This document shows, piece after piece, positions 1 to 13,200 of a stretch of DNA of 64,000 bases. Below the pieces are notes generated by a model. It was not told where the DNA came from. It saw nothing but the letters and a program-made list of their open reading frames with translations, and did not search any database. Within the stretch, counting starts at the first letter, position 1. Each line of letters begins with the position of its first letter. The DNA is taken from contig CM023533.1 of NCBI GenBank assembly GCA_013350335.1, forward strand, positions 81,186,112-81,250,111, written 5' to 3'. A program made the position numbers and the translations under genes. The DNA comes from Chimonanthus salicifolius (taxonomy: Eukaryota; Streptophyta; Magnoliopsida; Laurales; Calycanthaceae).

Positions 1-1269
1 GGGCAAGTAGGAAAACTATTAATTAAGAAATAAACACATAACCTTGCATCTCTTCTGGGAATGTCAAATGAGAAATGAGAAGATGGAGAGGCAATGCCAC
101 ATTTGCCAGCCATAAGTATGCTTCTTCTCCTTCCAATTTTTTTCTTTTAGATTTTTTTTTCTTCTTTGTTTTTATTTTTATTGGTTCGTATAGTTCTCCT
201 TATTTTTATTTCATTTTTCATTTTTTTCCCTTGTACTTATTTTTTGTTTTTCTCCTCTATTATCCTTTTCTCTATAGTTTCTATTTTTATTTAGTTTTGT
301 TCCTTTTTTCTTTGTTGCTCTTTTTTTTTTTTGTTTAATTATTCTTCTTCTCAATTTTATCTTCTATTTTTTATCTCTTTTCAGTATATTCTTCTATTTT
401 CTCTCACTTCATTTTTTTTTCACTTCTTCTTTTACTTCTTTCTCTTCATTTCTTATTCTTATGGAGGATGGCAACAAAAATGCAATGCATGCCAGATTCT
501 GAAATTTGGTTACGAAACATGTTTCTATGATCTTGCTGGTAGTCTTATTGGATATATGCCTACTCTAGTTATTGGAAGGCTTCCATCCATCAAGGTCTTA
601 CCTTCAAAGATTTTTTTTGGTGCTTTTGTAAAGGTTTTCTTTTATTATTAGCTATAACTACATAAAGGATTTGGGATGAGGTTGGACTTCCTTGACAATT
701 AAACAAGCATCTAGAATATATTTCTATTCTGCTGCTTGGCATGGGTTTCCTTTGAATTTTTTCAAATCAAACCTCTAGTTTGTTTGAGATGTTGTATGTT
801 TTGGTTTGGTTTACAAAAAAATCCTGCTATCAAACCCCATCAGAAGATGCATTTTAGTTTATGCATATTTCCTTGTCCATCTATTGATACCACGTTGAAC
901 ATAATTCAATTGAATGAATAAATTGAATTGCACGTGGTTTCATGGTTGTGGTAACCAATTAGTTTTATTTGATAATTGGAAAGAGGTTGATTTTGGTAGA
1001 AGTTGCTGGAATATTCTTGTGGTGGCTAGTGATATTTAAGTCATTGTGGATTGTTTTGTCCCAACAGAATGACGTACTCCTGGCACATTGATTTCTTTTA
1101 TATGCTAGTTAGGCATTTCAACCCCACCCATTTCTCCTGTTATACAGCTGTTTTTTAGATCTTTTCGGTGTATGTGTTCTGTTTTGCACCTCTGGTGCCT
1201 CTATGTTGTTCTAATTGATTATGAATTTTCCATGATCTTTAATATTGAAATTAAATCTTGTGTAATTAG
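1..1269 (+). other. UPL7 intron sequence upstream of the first visible exon
   Basis: The stretch is T-rich, especially 125-450, and ends in the acceptor AG at 1268-1269. I found no exon encoding the HECT segment that should precede YNYLNDL, so that exon lies outside the window. No mobile element was recognised here. Confidence 0.6.
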
Positions 1270-4200
1270 GTACAACTATCTAAATGATTTGCCTTCACTA
1301 GACCCAGAGTTGTATCGGCATCTTCTTTTCTTAAAGGTGAAGCTCTCCACCAATTTTATCTTCCATACGATTGTCCTATAGAACAGTTTCACTAGATTAC
1401 ATTGCTCTATTTAAGTAGTTCTATATAATGCTGAATTTTTTTTTTTTTTTTGAAAGATGTTCTATATAATGCTGATTACGAACCTAGTTATGGGTTGAAT
1501 GTGGAATCTGTTTCATGGAAATGAGAAATAAAAGACTATACCTTACCAACATAAGCGCACTTGAAAATAGAGGAATATTAGAGAATAATGCTGTACTGAG
1601 AGTATCCTCACCTACTATTAGTAGGCTACACTTACAATATACTTAAAGTATAAATCAATTTGAAATCCTACAGTTTTGAAACTGTTTCCCCCTCTTTTTT
1701 GACAGGTAAGAATAAATTTTACTAAAAGAAAGAAAACTTATTGAAAATGCTCACTGATGAACATCATTCCCATTAAATTTAACCATTTAAAAAAAACCAC
1801 TTCTATGGAATGTTAACAAATAAATTTATTGAATATAAGACAAATATGAGAGATACATTATTACATTACATTGTGCCCTCATAAAATACACGAAAAAAGA
1901 ATTAGGTAATGCCTAAAAATTGTCTTGTCTTCCAGTGCCTGCTTTGGCCTAAAGTCAGCCATCTATTAGTTGTTTTTGTTGCATGATCAAATTGGACCTG
2001 AATGTCTTAAATCACCTCCTTCGTCTTCCTCCAAGAGGCTTTTGTTTATTGGATGCCCATGTCACTGCATTTGAAGGGTTTCCTCAATGATTAACCTTTC
2101 TATCCTCTAACTAATAGACGTCATAAGTGCCTGCTTAATGGCTAAAAATTCTGTCTCAGTGGAATATTTCATTCCAGTAAACCTGAGAAGAATACCTTGA
2201 TTTGGCTCTCCATATCATGCATCCCCTTCGAGGCATGAATATTCAAACTTTCCTCGAACAGCTCCATCAACATTAGACCCTTGTATACATGAAAGTGAGG
2301 TCTTTGATGATATGGTATGATTTATTTTTTTCAAATAAAAAGAAGTAGAAGTAGCATGAATAAAATCAACTAGTCATGGATTTTGATAGGTTTAGAAGTA
2401 AATATAAAAGCAGCAACATGATAGAGGGGATAAGGTTTTGGTGATGACAATGCAAATGGCAATCCCCATCCTACATTGGAGGTGAGACCAGATTTTTATA
2501 GTGCTCTTTAATTTTTATATTTTTGTGAAAAATCTTGTTGATTCTATTATTGCAATTTTTTGATTGCTAATACAAGAGGTCTTTCTAATATCTATCTTGC
2601 ACTGTAACCCCACATCCACTCCCAACCCAGCTTCCTCTCTTCTCAATAATTTGTTGGATTTGAATTCAATCGTTGTTGCATGTCAGATTCATTTCACTAG
2701 GCAGTAGGGATGATGATTTGGATTGAGCATAGTTTGGACCCTCTAGCACAATTGGTAAGGGTTTTTTATTACAGTTGAAAGGTTGTGAATCAACTCCCTT
2801 AGACGTCACGTAGATTTGCCAAATCCAAATATAAAGTCCAACCTCATATTGATGGGATAAATGACTTAAATGATGATGATGATGAGAATGATAGTTGGCA
2901 CCCATTGTACGATACAATAGTGTGCAATTTTTATATGATTGTGGTGTATTGTGTATACATGCGTACGTGGGGTTTTCTTCCAGAGAGACTTACCTATTTT
3001 TTGGGAGAATAGGAACTGTGTAGGGCTGACCTGGATCCATGTTAACCACCAGCGAAACACAAAATGATTCCCCAAAGCAGTGCTACATGTGATCATCGTA
3101 TGGCTCTTCAGCCAATTCCTTCACCCTACTGTTCCTTTCCTCTCATATTACACCAGAGAATTGGATGCATTGAATTTAGACCTAATTTGTGTTACACTTA
3201 CTGTCGGAGTGAACCTGCTTTCCCCATGGGAGTTACACTGGCTCTTGGGTTAATGGTTAAGTGTTTCAGGACAAGGAATCCATAACCTTCCTGATCTGAA
3301 CAGTATTAGGTTTGAGGCTGTCCATAATTCATCCAAAGACCTTAGTTCCACCCTTCCCTTTAATGATGTGCTATACTGGTGCTTCATACTGAAGCTATCA
3401 CATATGAATTCTGTGCTGTTGTGGTGTACTAGCAATATCATACTAGTGTAGCATAATTTGATTTACCATAAACGTGGAGCTTGTGGCTCATTTAGATGAC
3501 GATGTGCATTAAAGTTTCCTCAATCTTTTAAAGAAGTTAAATTCCAAAGATCTTATCTGTTTGTTCTTACCATATATGTGATTGTATATTCTTTTTTTTT
3601 TGCATACGGTGCATACATTGGTTTGGAAGTTTATTATGCTTCATCAGACCTGAATTTTTTATCTTAAATCGATGGAGAAGTCCTCCTTTTGAATGTGTGT
3701 ATTCAGTCTTGATTATAACTTTGCATTTCTTCCTTTTTTATCTGATTGTAAATTTTAATTTTGGTGAATTATTTGCAGCATTATCAAGGTGATCTTTCAG
3801 ATCTGGAGCTGTATTTTGTCATTGTAAACAATGAATATGGGGAGCAAACAGAAGAGGAGCTTCTTCCTGGTGGGAAGGATATACGTGTTACAAATGAGAA
3901 TGTTATTACATTCATTCATCTTATTGCCAACCATCGTTTGAATTTTCAGGTGATGTGGCATGCCTTCTGTGCCTTTTTTTTAGTTATTTCAGACACCTAT
4001 ATGCACAGACAAAAATATATATCTAAGATCTAATGTATCCTCCTCATTTACAGATACGCCATCAAAGTTCTCATTTTTTGCGAGGATTTCAGCAACTTAT
4101 ACAGAAAGATTGGATGGAAATGTTCAATGAGCATGAACTTCAGGTAATATCATCATAGAAGTACTAACTTTATCATTGTTAATTTACTGTATTATGGTGG

Positions 4201-7200
4201 TAGTAAGTTCATCCATGTCTTTTCAAAATAAATAAAGCTAGTTTCATCCATGTAATGCTTGATGGTATTTTTTCTTGTGTTTTATCGATGACATGTCATC
4301 TCTAGACATTCATAATTAACCTATGTTAATGATTTGCAACATTATGATGATACCTTTCTATACCATTTCTTGAATTTTAACTGTGCTTTCATCAGTTTTG
4401 TATATATCTTGGTATAACCCACATTCTTGTTTGACACAAACACTGGTCCCTTTTTTGCTTCAAAAGAGAATCTTGGATATTTTACATTTTGTAGTAATTT
4501 TGGCTGATAAAATCAGTTGAAACCCAAATAACTGAGAATTGAAAAATTTACTGCATCTCTGAGGGATATTTTACATATTTTGGCAAGAGTTCAGTTTCGC
4601 AAAAGAAAATGAGCTGACAACCATGTTTTCCTTTAGAAATTGATTGAGTTGACAACCAACCAGCTACATGTCATTCAATTACTATTTTTTCCCTGCAGTG
4701 AAGGATTCAAGCCACAAGTGTCTTCAAGCTTCATTTTTACCAAAAGAACATATGTAGCTTCATTTTTTTATTTTTTTGGGTGGAAAGATAACCAATTTTA
4801 TTACTCAAAACTCAAAGATAGAAACAGTAGCAAAAGCTGCAAAAATAATACAGAAGCCTGCCGAAGGGCTACAAAGGAACTGCTATACAGCTACCCTCTA
4901 CCAACCTGACCTATATAGGCACCCTCAAAAACAAGAAAATTGTTATACAGTCACCCTCTTCCCAATCTCCAACCAAACAAATTCTGAACGTTATTATCCC
5001 AGAAACTGAAGAGACTCCTCAGGAAGCTGTGCATCCATCTTGGCCCTCTCATCTGCCAGCCCGTTAGCTGAACGGCACATGCGAAATGATCTGCTCTAGA
5101 TCTTAAAGTAACAAATGGGTTTCATCAACCTTATCCAACAATCTCCAAGGGCAGCTACCACCCTTTGCCCATTGTGTGACCACAAAGGAATCACCCTTTA
5201 CTATGCGGCCTCTAGAATTTAGTCTTTTTAACTCCATAACCCCCCTCCAAAGATCCATTACCTCCGGCTTTATTTGAAGAACAAACCAGAATAGGGCCTG
5301 CGCAAGACACCACAAGGGAAGAGAGAGACTGAATCACACTGCCATACCCGCTATCTCAGCAGCTTTTGGAACACTGCAGTCATAATTCAGTTCCAATGGC
5401 CCGGCGGAGGAGGAATCCTAGTGGCCTATCTCTTCTCTTTCTTTCGACAGATGCAGCTTTGGACACATGCTGCTTCAAAGTAAAAAGTGCCTGGGTTTCA
5501 GATACAAGCTGTTCGTTTTGGTTACTCGTTCTCAAATTACTTCAGTATAAGAGTCAGCGAAGGTAGTGCCTGATTTGTTGCAGTGGAGATTGTTCAGTTG
5601 GGTGAGTGGGAAGAAGGAATTCAATGGCATCATAATTTTAGATCTAGAGAGGCACTTTGAAAATTGTGTAAGAGGTAGGAGGGGAAGAATAAGGTATAAG
5701 GAAAAATGGAATAAAACACAAACTAGGTTCATTAAGTTTAATGTGTATGGAGTGGCAAAAGTGGAACTAGAATTGCCAAGAATTGGTGGGGTCTCATGTG
5801 ATGGTTTTGGAAAAGTGTGAACCTTCTTTTCAAGTCCAGTAGGCAATAAACTAACCTGATGTCGTTGAGTTGAGGGCGATGAGGGTTTGAAGATCTTCAA
5901 AGAACACCATTAGAGAAGCTTATAATCAGAAGAGATTCAACAACATTATAGCTTGGGTGGCAGGAAAGAAGAACCCACTATGGAGATTTTAGGCTCTGTC
6001 ATGAAAGATTAGAAGGTTAAAGGCATCCATGGATGCGTTGTCACATGAGGAGATTTTTAACAAAACGACCGAGAAAAGAACTTATGCATAAATCTAAAAA
6101 ATTATCTTATGACTGTACATAGTAGAAATCTTCTTATACATAGTATACACAATTCAGCTGTTGTATATACAGCTTCATAAAATGGTAAAAACGTTCAATG
6201 CTTCATTGTCCTAACTACATATTGTGTTCCCTCAAACTTGAGTGTGAAATACTAAAGATGTCGTAGATCCTCACTTTCAGAGACTTTTCGAGATAATTTT
6301 TGAGAGCTTGAAAAATAGCATTATCAATGCAATCATTGTAGTTAGAAGCACACCTTGGTTTCACTTGAGTCCCACATGCTCCAAACCAATTTTGCACTTC
6401 GCCTTGGTTTTTCTACTATAGGCCAATTTTTTAAGGGTTTTTCTTTTTGGTGACATCAAATAAATTCTAGTTAAGATGAAGTAATTGCTGGTAATACTCT
6501 CTTTTTTTTGGGTACTTGTTTGAATTTTTTATTTTTCTGAAATGTTACAATTTTATTGAGTGAGAGAATATATCCAAATAAAACCGAATAGCAAATCTAC
6601 AAAGAGGAGCCCTCAAAAACATATCAATCACCTTGTAGAAGACTGCCCCACACCCTGTTTGGCTATAATGTCAACCTTATCTTTAGCTAATGGTAAAACA
6701 TGCCTAATAGAATTTTTTTTTTGAGGTGATGATTTCTTCAATTTCTAAAATCATATCTAGAAATTTTCCAAGGTCCTCCGACACCTGTCACCCACTAAAC
6801 CATAATAATGGAATCACCTTCAATGAGAACCTCATCTTCACCAATCCTAGCCAAATGCTTCACCCCAATCCATAAGGGAAGCTAAGGCCTCCTGAGGTTC
6901 CTCTGGTGGCACCATTATTTGTTGGGACCTGGGAAAATTCAACAAGTTGGATAGTCACATTGGTGAGTTCTCTTTTTCTATCGACTTGGACCTTAAACTT
7001 CTGTTTATGGCCCTTGTGATGACTCCAAAAAACTTTGTCTTCCTTTTGGAAATCCAGTCTCTCAATGGCAAGTTTTGTGGCCGCTGGTATATTTGTGGGG
7101 ACTTCAACATTATCCAATATCCCTATGAAAGTCCGGGAGTTTCTAGAACCACGAACATTATGTGCCAGTTTTCTAACTATATTTCCACACTTAGTGGATT

Positions 7201-10200
7201 TGCCATTCTCAGGAGGCATTCATGTGGTCAAATGGTCATGAAAGGCTCTCTCTCTCTCTCTCTCTCGAAAAATTCCTTGTTACATCAGAATGGCTGGAGA
7301 TTTTTCTTGATTCCCATGGATAGTTTTCACTAGGCCCATATCTGATCATTGGCCTTTGGTGCTTGACACTTCTAATGAATCTTGGGGTCCCTCTGCTTTC
7401 CATTTTAAACTTTGCTGGCTTAAGGAAAGCGACTTTCACGATCTTGTTGCTGGTTAGTGTGCTGATTTAATTCCATGCGAAGAAAATGTTTTATTCTTGC
7501 TCAGAAGATGAATTTTTTGAAGGGCAAAAAATTGGCGGCACTCATGCTTCGGCCCTTTGATAGTGTTGCTTACCTCACTTCTCAATAGCATTAACCAAAT
7601 TGACGTCAGTGAATAAGAAGGCACTGTTTCTGAACAGGACTATCCTCTCCGTCTCAATCTACAAGATCAATATTGAGCTAAAAGCATCCAAGAAGAGATT
7701 AAATGGAGGCAGAGGTCTAGGGAAAGGTGGATTAGAGAAGTGATAAAAATGGAGGCACTATTTCTGAACAGAACTATCCTCTCCGTCTCGATCTACGGAT
7801 CAATATTGAGCTAAAAGCATCCAAGAAGAGATCAAATGGAGGCAGAGGTCTAGGGAAAGGTGGATTAGAGAAGTGATAAAAATACTAATGTTGTGAAAAT
7901 TGAATCGTATCGTAAATCGTTAATATATCTTGAATCACAAATCGTGTATCGTAAATCGTAGAATCATAAGATTCATAAGTGTTTTCCCTAAAAAATATTT
8001 AATATATGAAATAACGTAAAATATATCTAAAATGTTATAACATTTCTTTAAATATTAAGTGAATGCTATATAATTAGTTCATTGGAGCTTAAATTTCAAT
8101 GCTCCAACTCTCAAAAGTATAAAACCAGTATATAATCCAAGTATACCATGAAAAATCAATAATGAACTATAAAAATCCTCAAAAAATCAAAAGGTCTTAA
8201 ATGCTCATTAACTCAAGCCTTAAAAACTATTAAAATGAGATGTTTCATGCTTTCACACTCCTAATAACCCCATAATTCTATTTTTTATCCGAATCGTAAG
8301 ATTTATTGATAGGTACGAATCGTTCCTCTTATTATATCGTATGAATTGTGTATCGTAAGATTTTAACAACCATGAAAAATGCTAAATCCTTCCATGCCAT
8401 AGCCTCTGCCTACAGGTGTGTCAACTACATCAAGTCCATCACCATTGATGACGTCACTGTTCTAGAGGAGGACATTATCATCTCTTCCATAGTAAATTGT
8501 TTTCAAGACTTGTACTCTACCAATCCCCCTAAATGGTTGCCTATTGCAGGTCTCCCATTCAAGTCCATCTCTCATCAGGATGATTCCCATCTAGAGAGAC
8601 CCTTTATAGAGTACTAAATTAAGGTTGTGATTTGGGACCTCAATGATGATAAACCCCCTGGCCCAATGGCTTTCCTATATCTTTTTTTCATGATGTTCTA
8701 GGATGTGGTTAAGAAAGTTCTTGTCACTTACATTGAGGAGTTCCATTAGAAGGGGTGTCTTTAAGGAGCTTGTTGCAACCTTTCTTGTTTATGTTCCCAA
8801 GAAAGATGGGGCATTTTCGCTTAAAGATTTTCGGCCTATCAGTCTATTGGGCAACCCTTATAAGATTCTTTCATAGCTTCCTGCCAACAGATTGAAGACC
8901 TTCCTCCCAGACCTTATTTCTCCATTTCAATCAATTAATGTTGATGGTAGGCAAATCTTGGATGTGGTTATTACTCTCCACTAGTGTATTGACTCTCAAC
9001 ACAAATCCAGAAGAAAATGTATCATTTGCAAATTAGATTTTGAGAAAACATATGACACGGTTGATTGGAGTTTCCTACAGTTTGTTCTTTCTGGCATGGG
9101 TTTTGTAGTGGTGTCTTTGGATCACAAAGTGTCTCTTTCGCGCATTTCTCATTGCTTATCAATGGGTCCTCCAAAGGTTTCTTCCGTGGCTCTCGTGGAC
9201 TTAAACAAGGGGGCCTTGTCTCTCCAGCTTTTAGTGGTTCTCAACCTTCTCTTCTTGAAAGCTGTGGATTTCTCTTTGACTAGTGGCTTCAAAATTAAAC
9301 ATCTTCTCTCGGAGTTCCACCACCTTTAGTTTGTTGATGGCACCATCACTTTTTGCAAGGCTGAAGAAGAGTCAGTCAGAAATATGAGATCACTACTGAG
9401 ATATTTGAGCTTTCCTCCTTCCTTTGCATCACCTATCAGAAGAGTGAAATCTTTGGCATAAACCTTTAAGGTGATGAGCTATCTAGTATGACAGGCGTTT
9501 TGGGATGTGAAACGACCTTTTTACCATCTACTTACTTGGGTCTTCCCCTTTGGGCATCAATTCCCCCATTCACTCTTTGTGGGAGCCCCTTTCATCAACA
9601 AATTCAGCAAGCCTCTTGCCTCGTGGAGGGGAAAATATCTGTCTCTTGGTGGCTGTATTACCCTTTTGAAGCCTATGCTATCGGTTTCTTCTTGTCTCCT
9701 TTCAAGTTCCGTAAGAAAGTTATTTGTTCTCTTGAAAGAACTATGAAAAATTTCCTTTGGGACGATCAGGAGGAGAAGAGGAAGGAATACCTTGTTAGTT
9801 GACATCAAGTTTGTCTTCCTATCGAAGCAGGAGATCTTAGTGTTCAACCCATCAAGGATGTCAATGATGCTCCTCTTTCCAAATGGTTGTGGAGGATCGG
9901 CTCTGATGAGGAAGTCCCCTGGAAGTCCCTTCTTATCTCTAAGTACAGGATTCGTAACCGCGGTTGGGACATTGACCCTGCTCCTCGCGGAGCATCAAGT
10001 ATGTGGAGGGCCATTTGTGCTTGTGTAGATAAATTTAAGCAAGACATTCATTTTAAAGTGGGGCATGTCGATCGATTTCCTTTCCTCTACCGCTTGTCCT
10101 ATTCTAATGGCTTCATCTTTGACTACTACTCTTTTGCTGGTGACCAAATAGTGTGGGATATTTGTTTCGCCGGAACCTGTCAGTTGCTGAAGAGGATAAT

Positions 10201-13200
10201 TTCTCACACATTTTGCTCCTCAGTTTTGCTCAGATTCGTGTCTTGGAGGATGATTCCTTGCTTTGGTGGCCTGTTTCTTCTGGTGCCTTTTCGGTTAAAT
10301 CTTTTTATCAGTGGAACAATCAGTGTGCTCCTCTACCTTGCTAGTGGATCCATCTATCTGGTCCTCTAAACCCCCACCTTGTGCCATTGGTTTCATCTGG
10401 ACCACTAGATTGGGGAAACTTCTAACACAAGACAATTTGCATAAGAGGGAAAGAGTCTTGGTAGTGCTTGCCCATTTTGCCTCCAAGATTTTAAAGATGT
10501 GGATCATCTCCTGATTCATTGCTCCTTTTCGACGAATGTTTGGACTGCCGTCTTGGACTGTTTTGGTATCTAGTGGTCTATACCCTCGTTGGTAGTTCAA
10601 CTTTTCTTGCTTGGAAGTTCTCGAATGTCCCACAAGTGCTTGGTGTTGTGGTGCCTTAACCTTTTTGCCACCTTGTGGAGCATTTAGGGCGAGCACAATA
10701 ATAGGGTATTTAGGAACTGTGCAGAAAGCATTCAATGTGTTTCCAATCAGATTTTGGCGAAATGTGTAGCTTGGGTGTCTTCTCTTGCAGATTTCTAGCA
10801 TGTACCCATTATCGACATTTTGCGTGCTGGAAAGAGTATTGGGCTTTCTTAATTTAGAATTTCTTGCTTCTTGGTTGCTTGGGCTCGTGGTGTATGGGGT
10901 TGAGGGGTCTCCTTTTTTTTCTTTCTCTCTTTGCTTTGTACAGTTCTCTTTGGACCTTTGGTGCTTTTATTTAATATTATTTCAGTTACCATTTCAGAAA
11001 AAAAAAAATCCAGAATGCATTCAGCTCAGCAACAGTCACGTGACAATAAGGAAGGGGCCCTGCAAATGCCACAAGAACAACACCACTAGAATCTCTAATG
11101 ACCCCACCAACCCTGGATTTGAGAGACTCCTTCACGCTTACTTCCATCGAAGTTTTTCTTCTCCTTGTAGGAGGTAGCTCCCAAAGATGCCATTGATAGA
11201 GCAGGATGACCATTGCGAAACAACCTCAGCCACAGAAATACCAGAGAATCCTTGAGAGCCATAACCCAGCCACCTTCTGTTTTATAACTCAATCACAATG
11301 TCCACATTTCTTGTCTTATTTCGGAAAAGCCTGTAGCTTTTACTCGCTAAATGGTCCAAGTACCAGCAAATAATGACAGGCTCCAAAGGTTTTTAGTGAA
11401 CTGGCTACTCCTCAAAAACACCCAAGCAATGATAAGATGCTCCAAATTACTAGGCATACACCAACACGTATTGAAGGACAACAAGACAACATTCCAAGCC
11501 TGTTGAGATACTTACAATGGATCAAAAGAATGGTGCACATCTTCAGCACTTTGATAACATAAGCAGCAATTGTTCACTATAACCGTTCTCCTGCTTCTTA
11601 TATGACTCCGGGTAATGATGTAGGAGAAGGAATAGGGTAACCCTAAATGCCTAAATGTGGGTCTCTAAAGATAAAAATTGATGAAAATTATGCACCTTAA
11701 AACTAAAATAGGCTGAAATTAAATATCAATTAATATATGCAATTAATTAATATAAATTTATCACAAATAATCATGCAAGATATTCCCAGAATATGATGTA
11801 AACAAATACATGAAAGGTTTAATAAAAGGTTGACATGATTTTGAATGAACTGAAGATATATGATTTAAAAAAAAAAGACATGGTTTTAAATAGCACGAGA
11901 TAAAATAGGGAATACAAGGAGGGATACGGATGGCTAAAGCAAGGCACGGCTGTCACATGAGGATACAATAGAAACGAAAGAGGGAAAATGGGAAGAAGGC
12001 TTGCGGCAATGTGGGAAAGGCAAAAGACAGTAGCGGCAGCGAAAGGAAGGGACTACGGAGGTTAGTGATGGCTGTAGGAAGGGCTACAGGGGTTGCAGCA
12101 GCCAAGGGAAAGCCAGGAAAGGGAAGGCGGAAGCAATAGAGACGACAATGGCAGCAGAAGATCTGGGGATTCTGGGGTCACATGGGAAGGGGCAGCAAAG
12201 ATAGTCTGGTCTAAGTAAGGGTCCAAACGGTTTAGGACAGTAGGATAATGGATTGTTTAGGCTGTTTTGGGGATAGGAAAGTCAGATAGGCCTTGGGCAG
12301 GGCTGGAAAGGCTAAGATAAGCAGGACAGCAGCAGTTTAGGGAAGTTTGGAGAGGGGTGAAAACAGTAGAGGGATTTGGAGAAGGTTCTGGCTGGTTGTT
12401 GCAGCAGGGTAAAGGGAAAATAAACAAAAAAAAAAAGAAAAAAGAAAAGAGAAGAATCACTCCAATTCTCAACCGCACAAGGTTTGAGAAAAAAGTTCTC
12501 AAATTTTTATTCATCAAGCGTATATCTTATGCCTCAAAGGCTACAAGGCTTTATAAGAGTTCCACTTACTAAAATAAAAAAACACAAACAATTTACCAAA
12601 CTACCCCTACTTAAAAAAAATAAAAAAACACAAAATAGCAACTATAAATAAAAAACAAACACATGGTAATAGCACTTTCTCATGGGATGCACCGCATCAG
12701 GTAAGCCCTGAGGCGAGGAGTAGCAATGTTCCAAATCCCAGGCGAGACCTTAGGCACTTGTCCACTTTTAACCAGGACGTGAAAAAATTATTTTACCAAA
12801 ATAATGCCATGACTATTGGGCTCCAACATTCTTGGGTCTTCTCCAATACCAGAAATGATCGTGGACTGCAATAACTATAGTAAATCAAGGTAATTGTTGA
12901 CCTCCCAATCTTCCAGATTTTTTTGAAGGTGGATGACCATTTAACACCACCTTAGTGAGACTGAAAGCAGGCCTGCATCCTCGCTTTATCGTCTAGAGCT
13001 GGACAAAACAAATCAGGAAATCTATCCTTGAGAGGGGAATCACCCAATCACTTGTTATGGCAAAAGAAAATGTGAGAACCTTTGCGAGCTCTATAGCATA
13101 CGGAATTCTCGAAAGCAAGGATGCAACTGCACACCCCATGCAGAAACCAAAAACTCTTGCTGAATAAACAGGGATACACCAACCACTATTCGGAATATAT

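Larger units (their letters stand above)
6896..11008 (+). mobile_element. 5'-truncated, degenerate LINE (endonuclease, RT, zf-RVT, poly-A)
   Basis: The element begins inside the APE-like endonuclease (CGDFNIIQYPYES at about 7100). It continues through reverse transcriptase remnants (NAKSFHAIASAYR near 8380, INGSSKGFFRGSRGLKQG near 9150-9215) to a zinc-finger-like C-terminal region (FSVKSFY at about 10290). It ends in an 11-A tail at 10998-11008. Numerous stops and frameshifts make it inactive. It lacks the RNase H module seen in the other LINEs here. It lies inside the RNase H domain of a minus-strand LINE. Target duplication is at best a poor 6-bp match (TCCTGA against TCCAGA), so the left boundary is good to about 10 bp. 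Confidence 0.8.

Noticed and set aside
331..651. Open frame near the left edge as a further UPL7 exon
   Set aside because: It is mostly a T-rich run read as Phe, its 3' part has no HECT similarity, and the HECT segment expected before YNYLNDL is not encoded there.
2735..2900. Possible SINE or tRNA-like relic (AGCACAATTGGTAAGG, GGTTGTGAATCAACTCC)
   Set aside because: The boxes are weak, there is no poly-A tail or target duplication, and it does not match either SINE family here.
5532..5900. 122-codon minus-strand frame as a gene
   Set aside because: It is inside the large UPL7 intron, has no recognisable domain or splice context, and overlaps an equally open plus-strand frame.
12257..12572. 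Open frames on both strands with poly-Lys / poly-Phe
   Set aside because: They lie in the purine-rich middle of the solo LTR and reflect base composition only.
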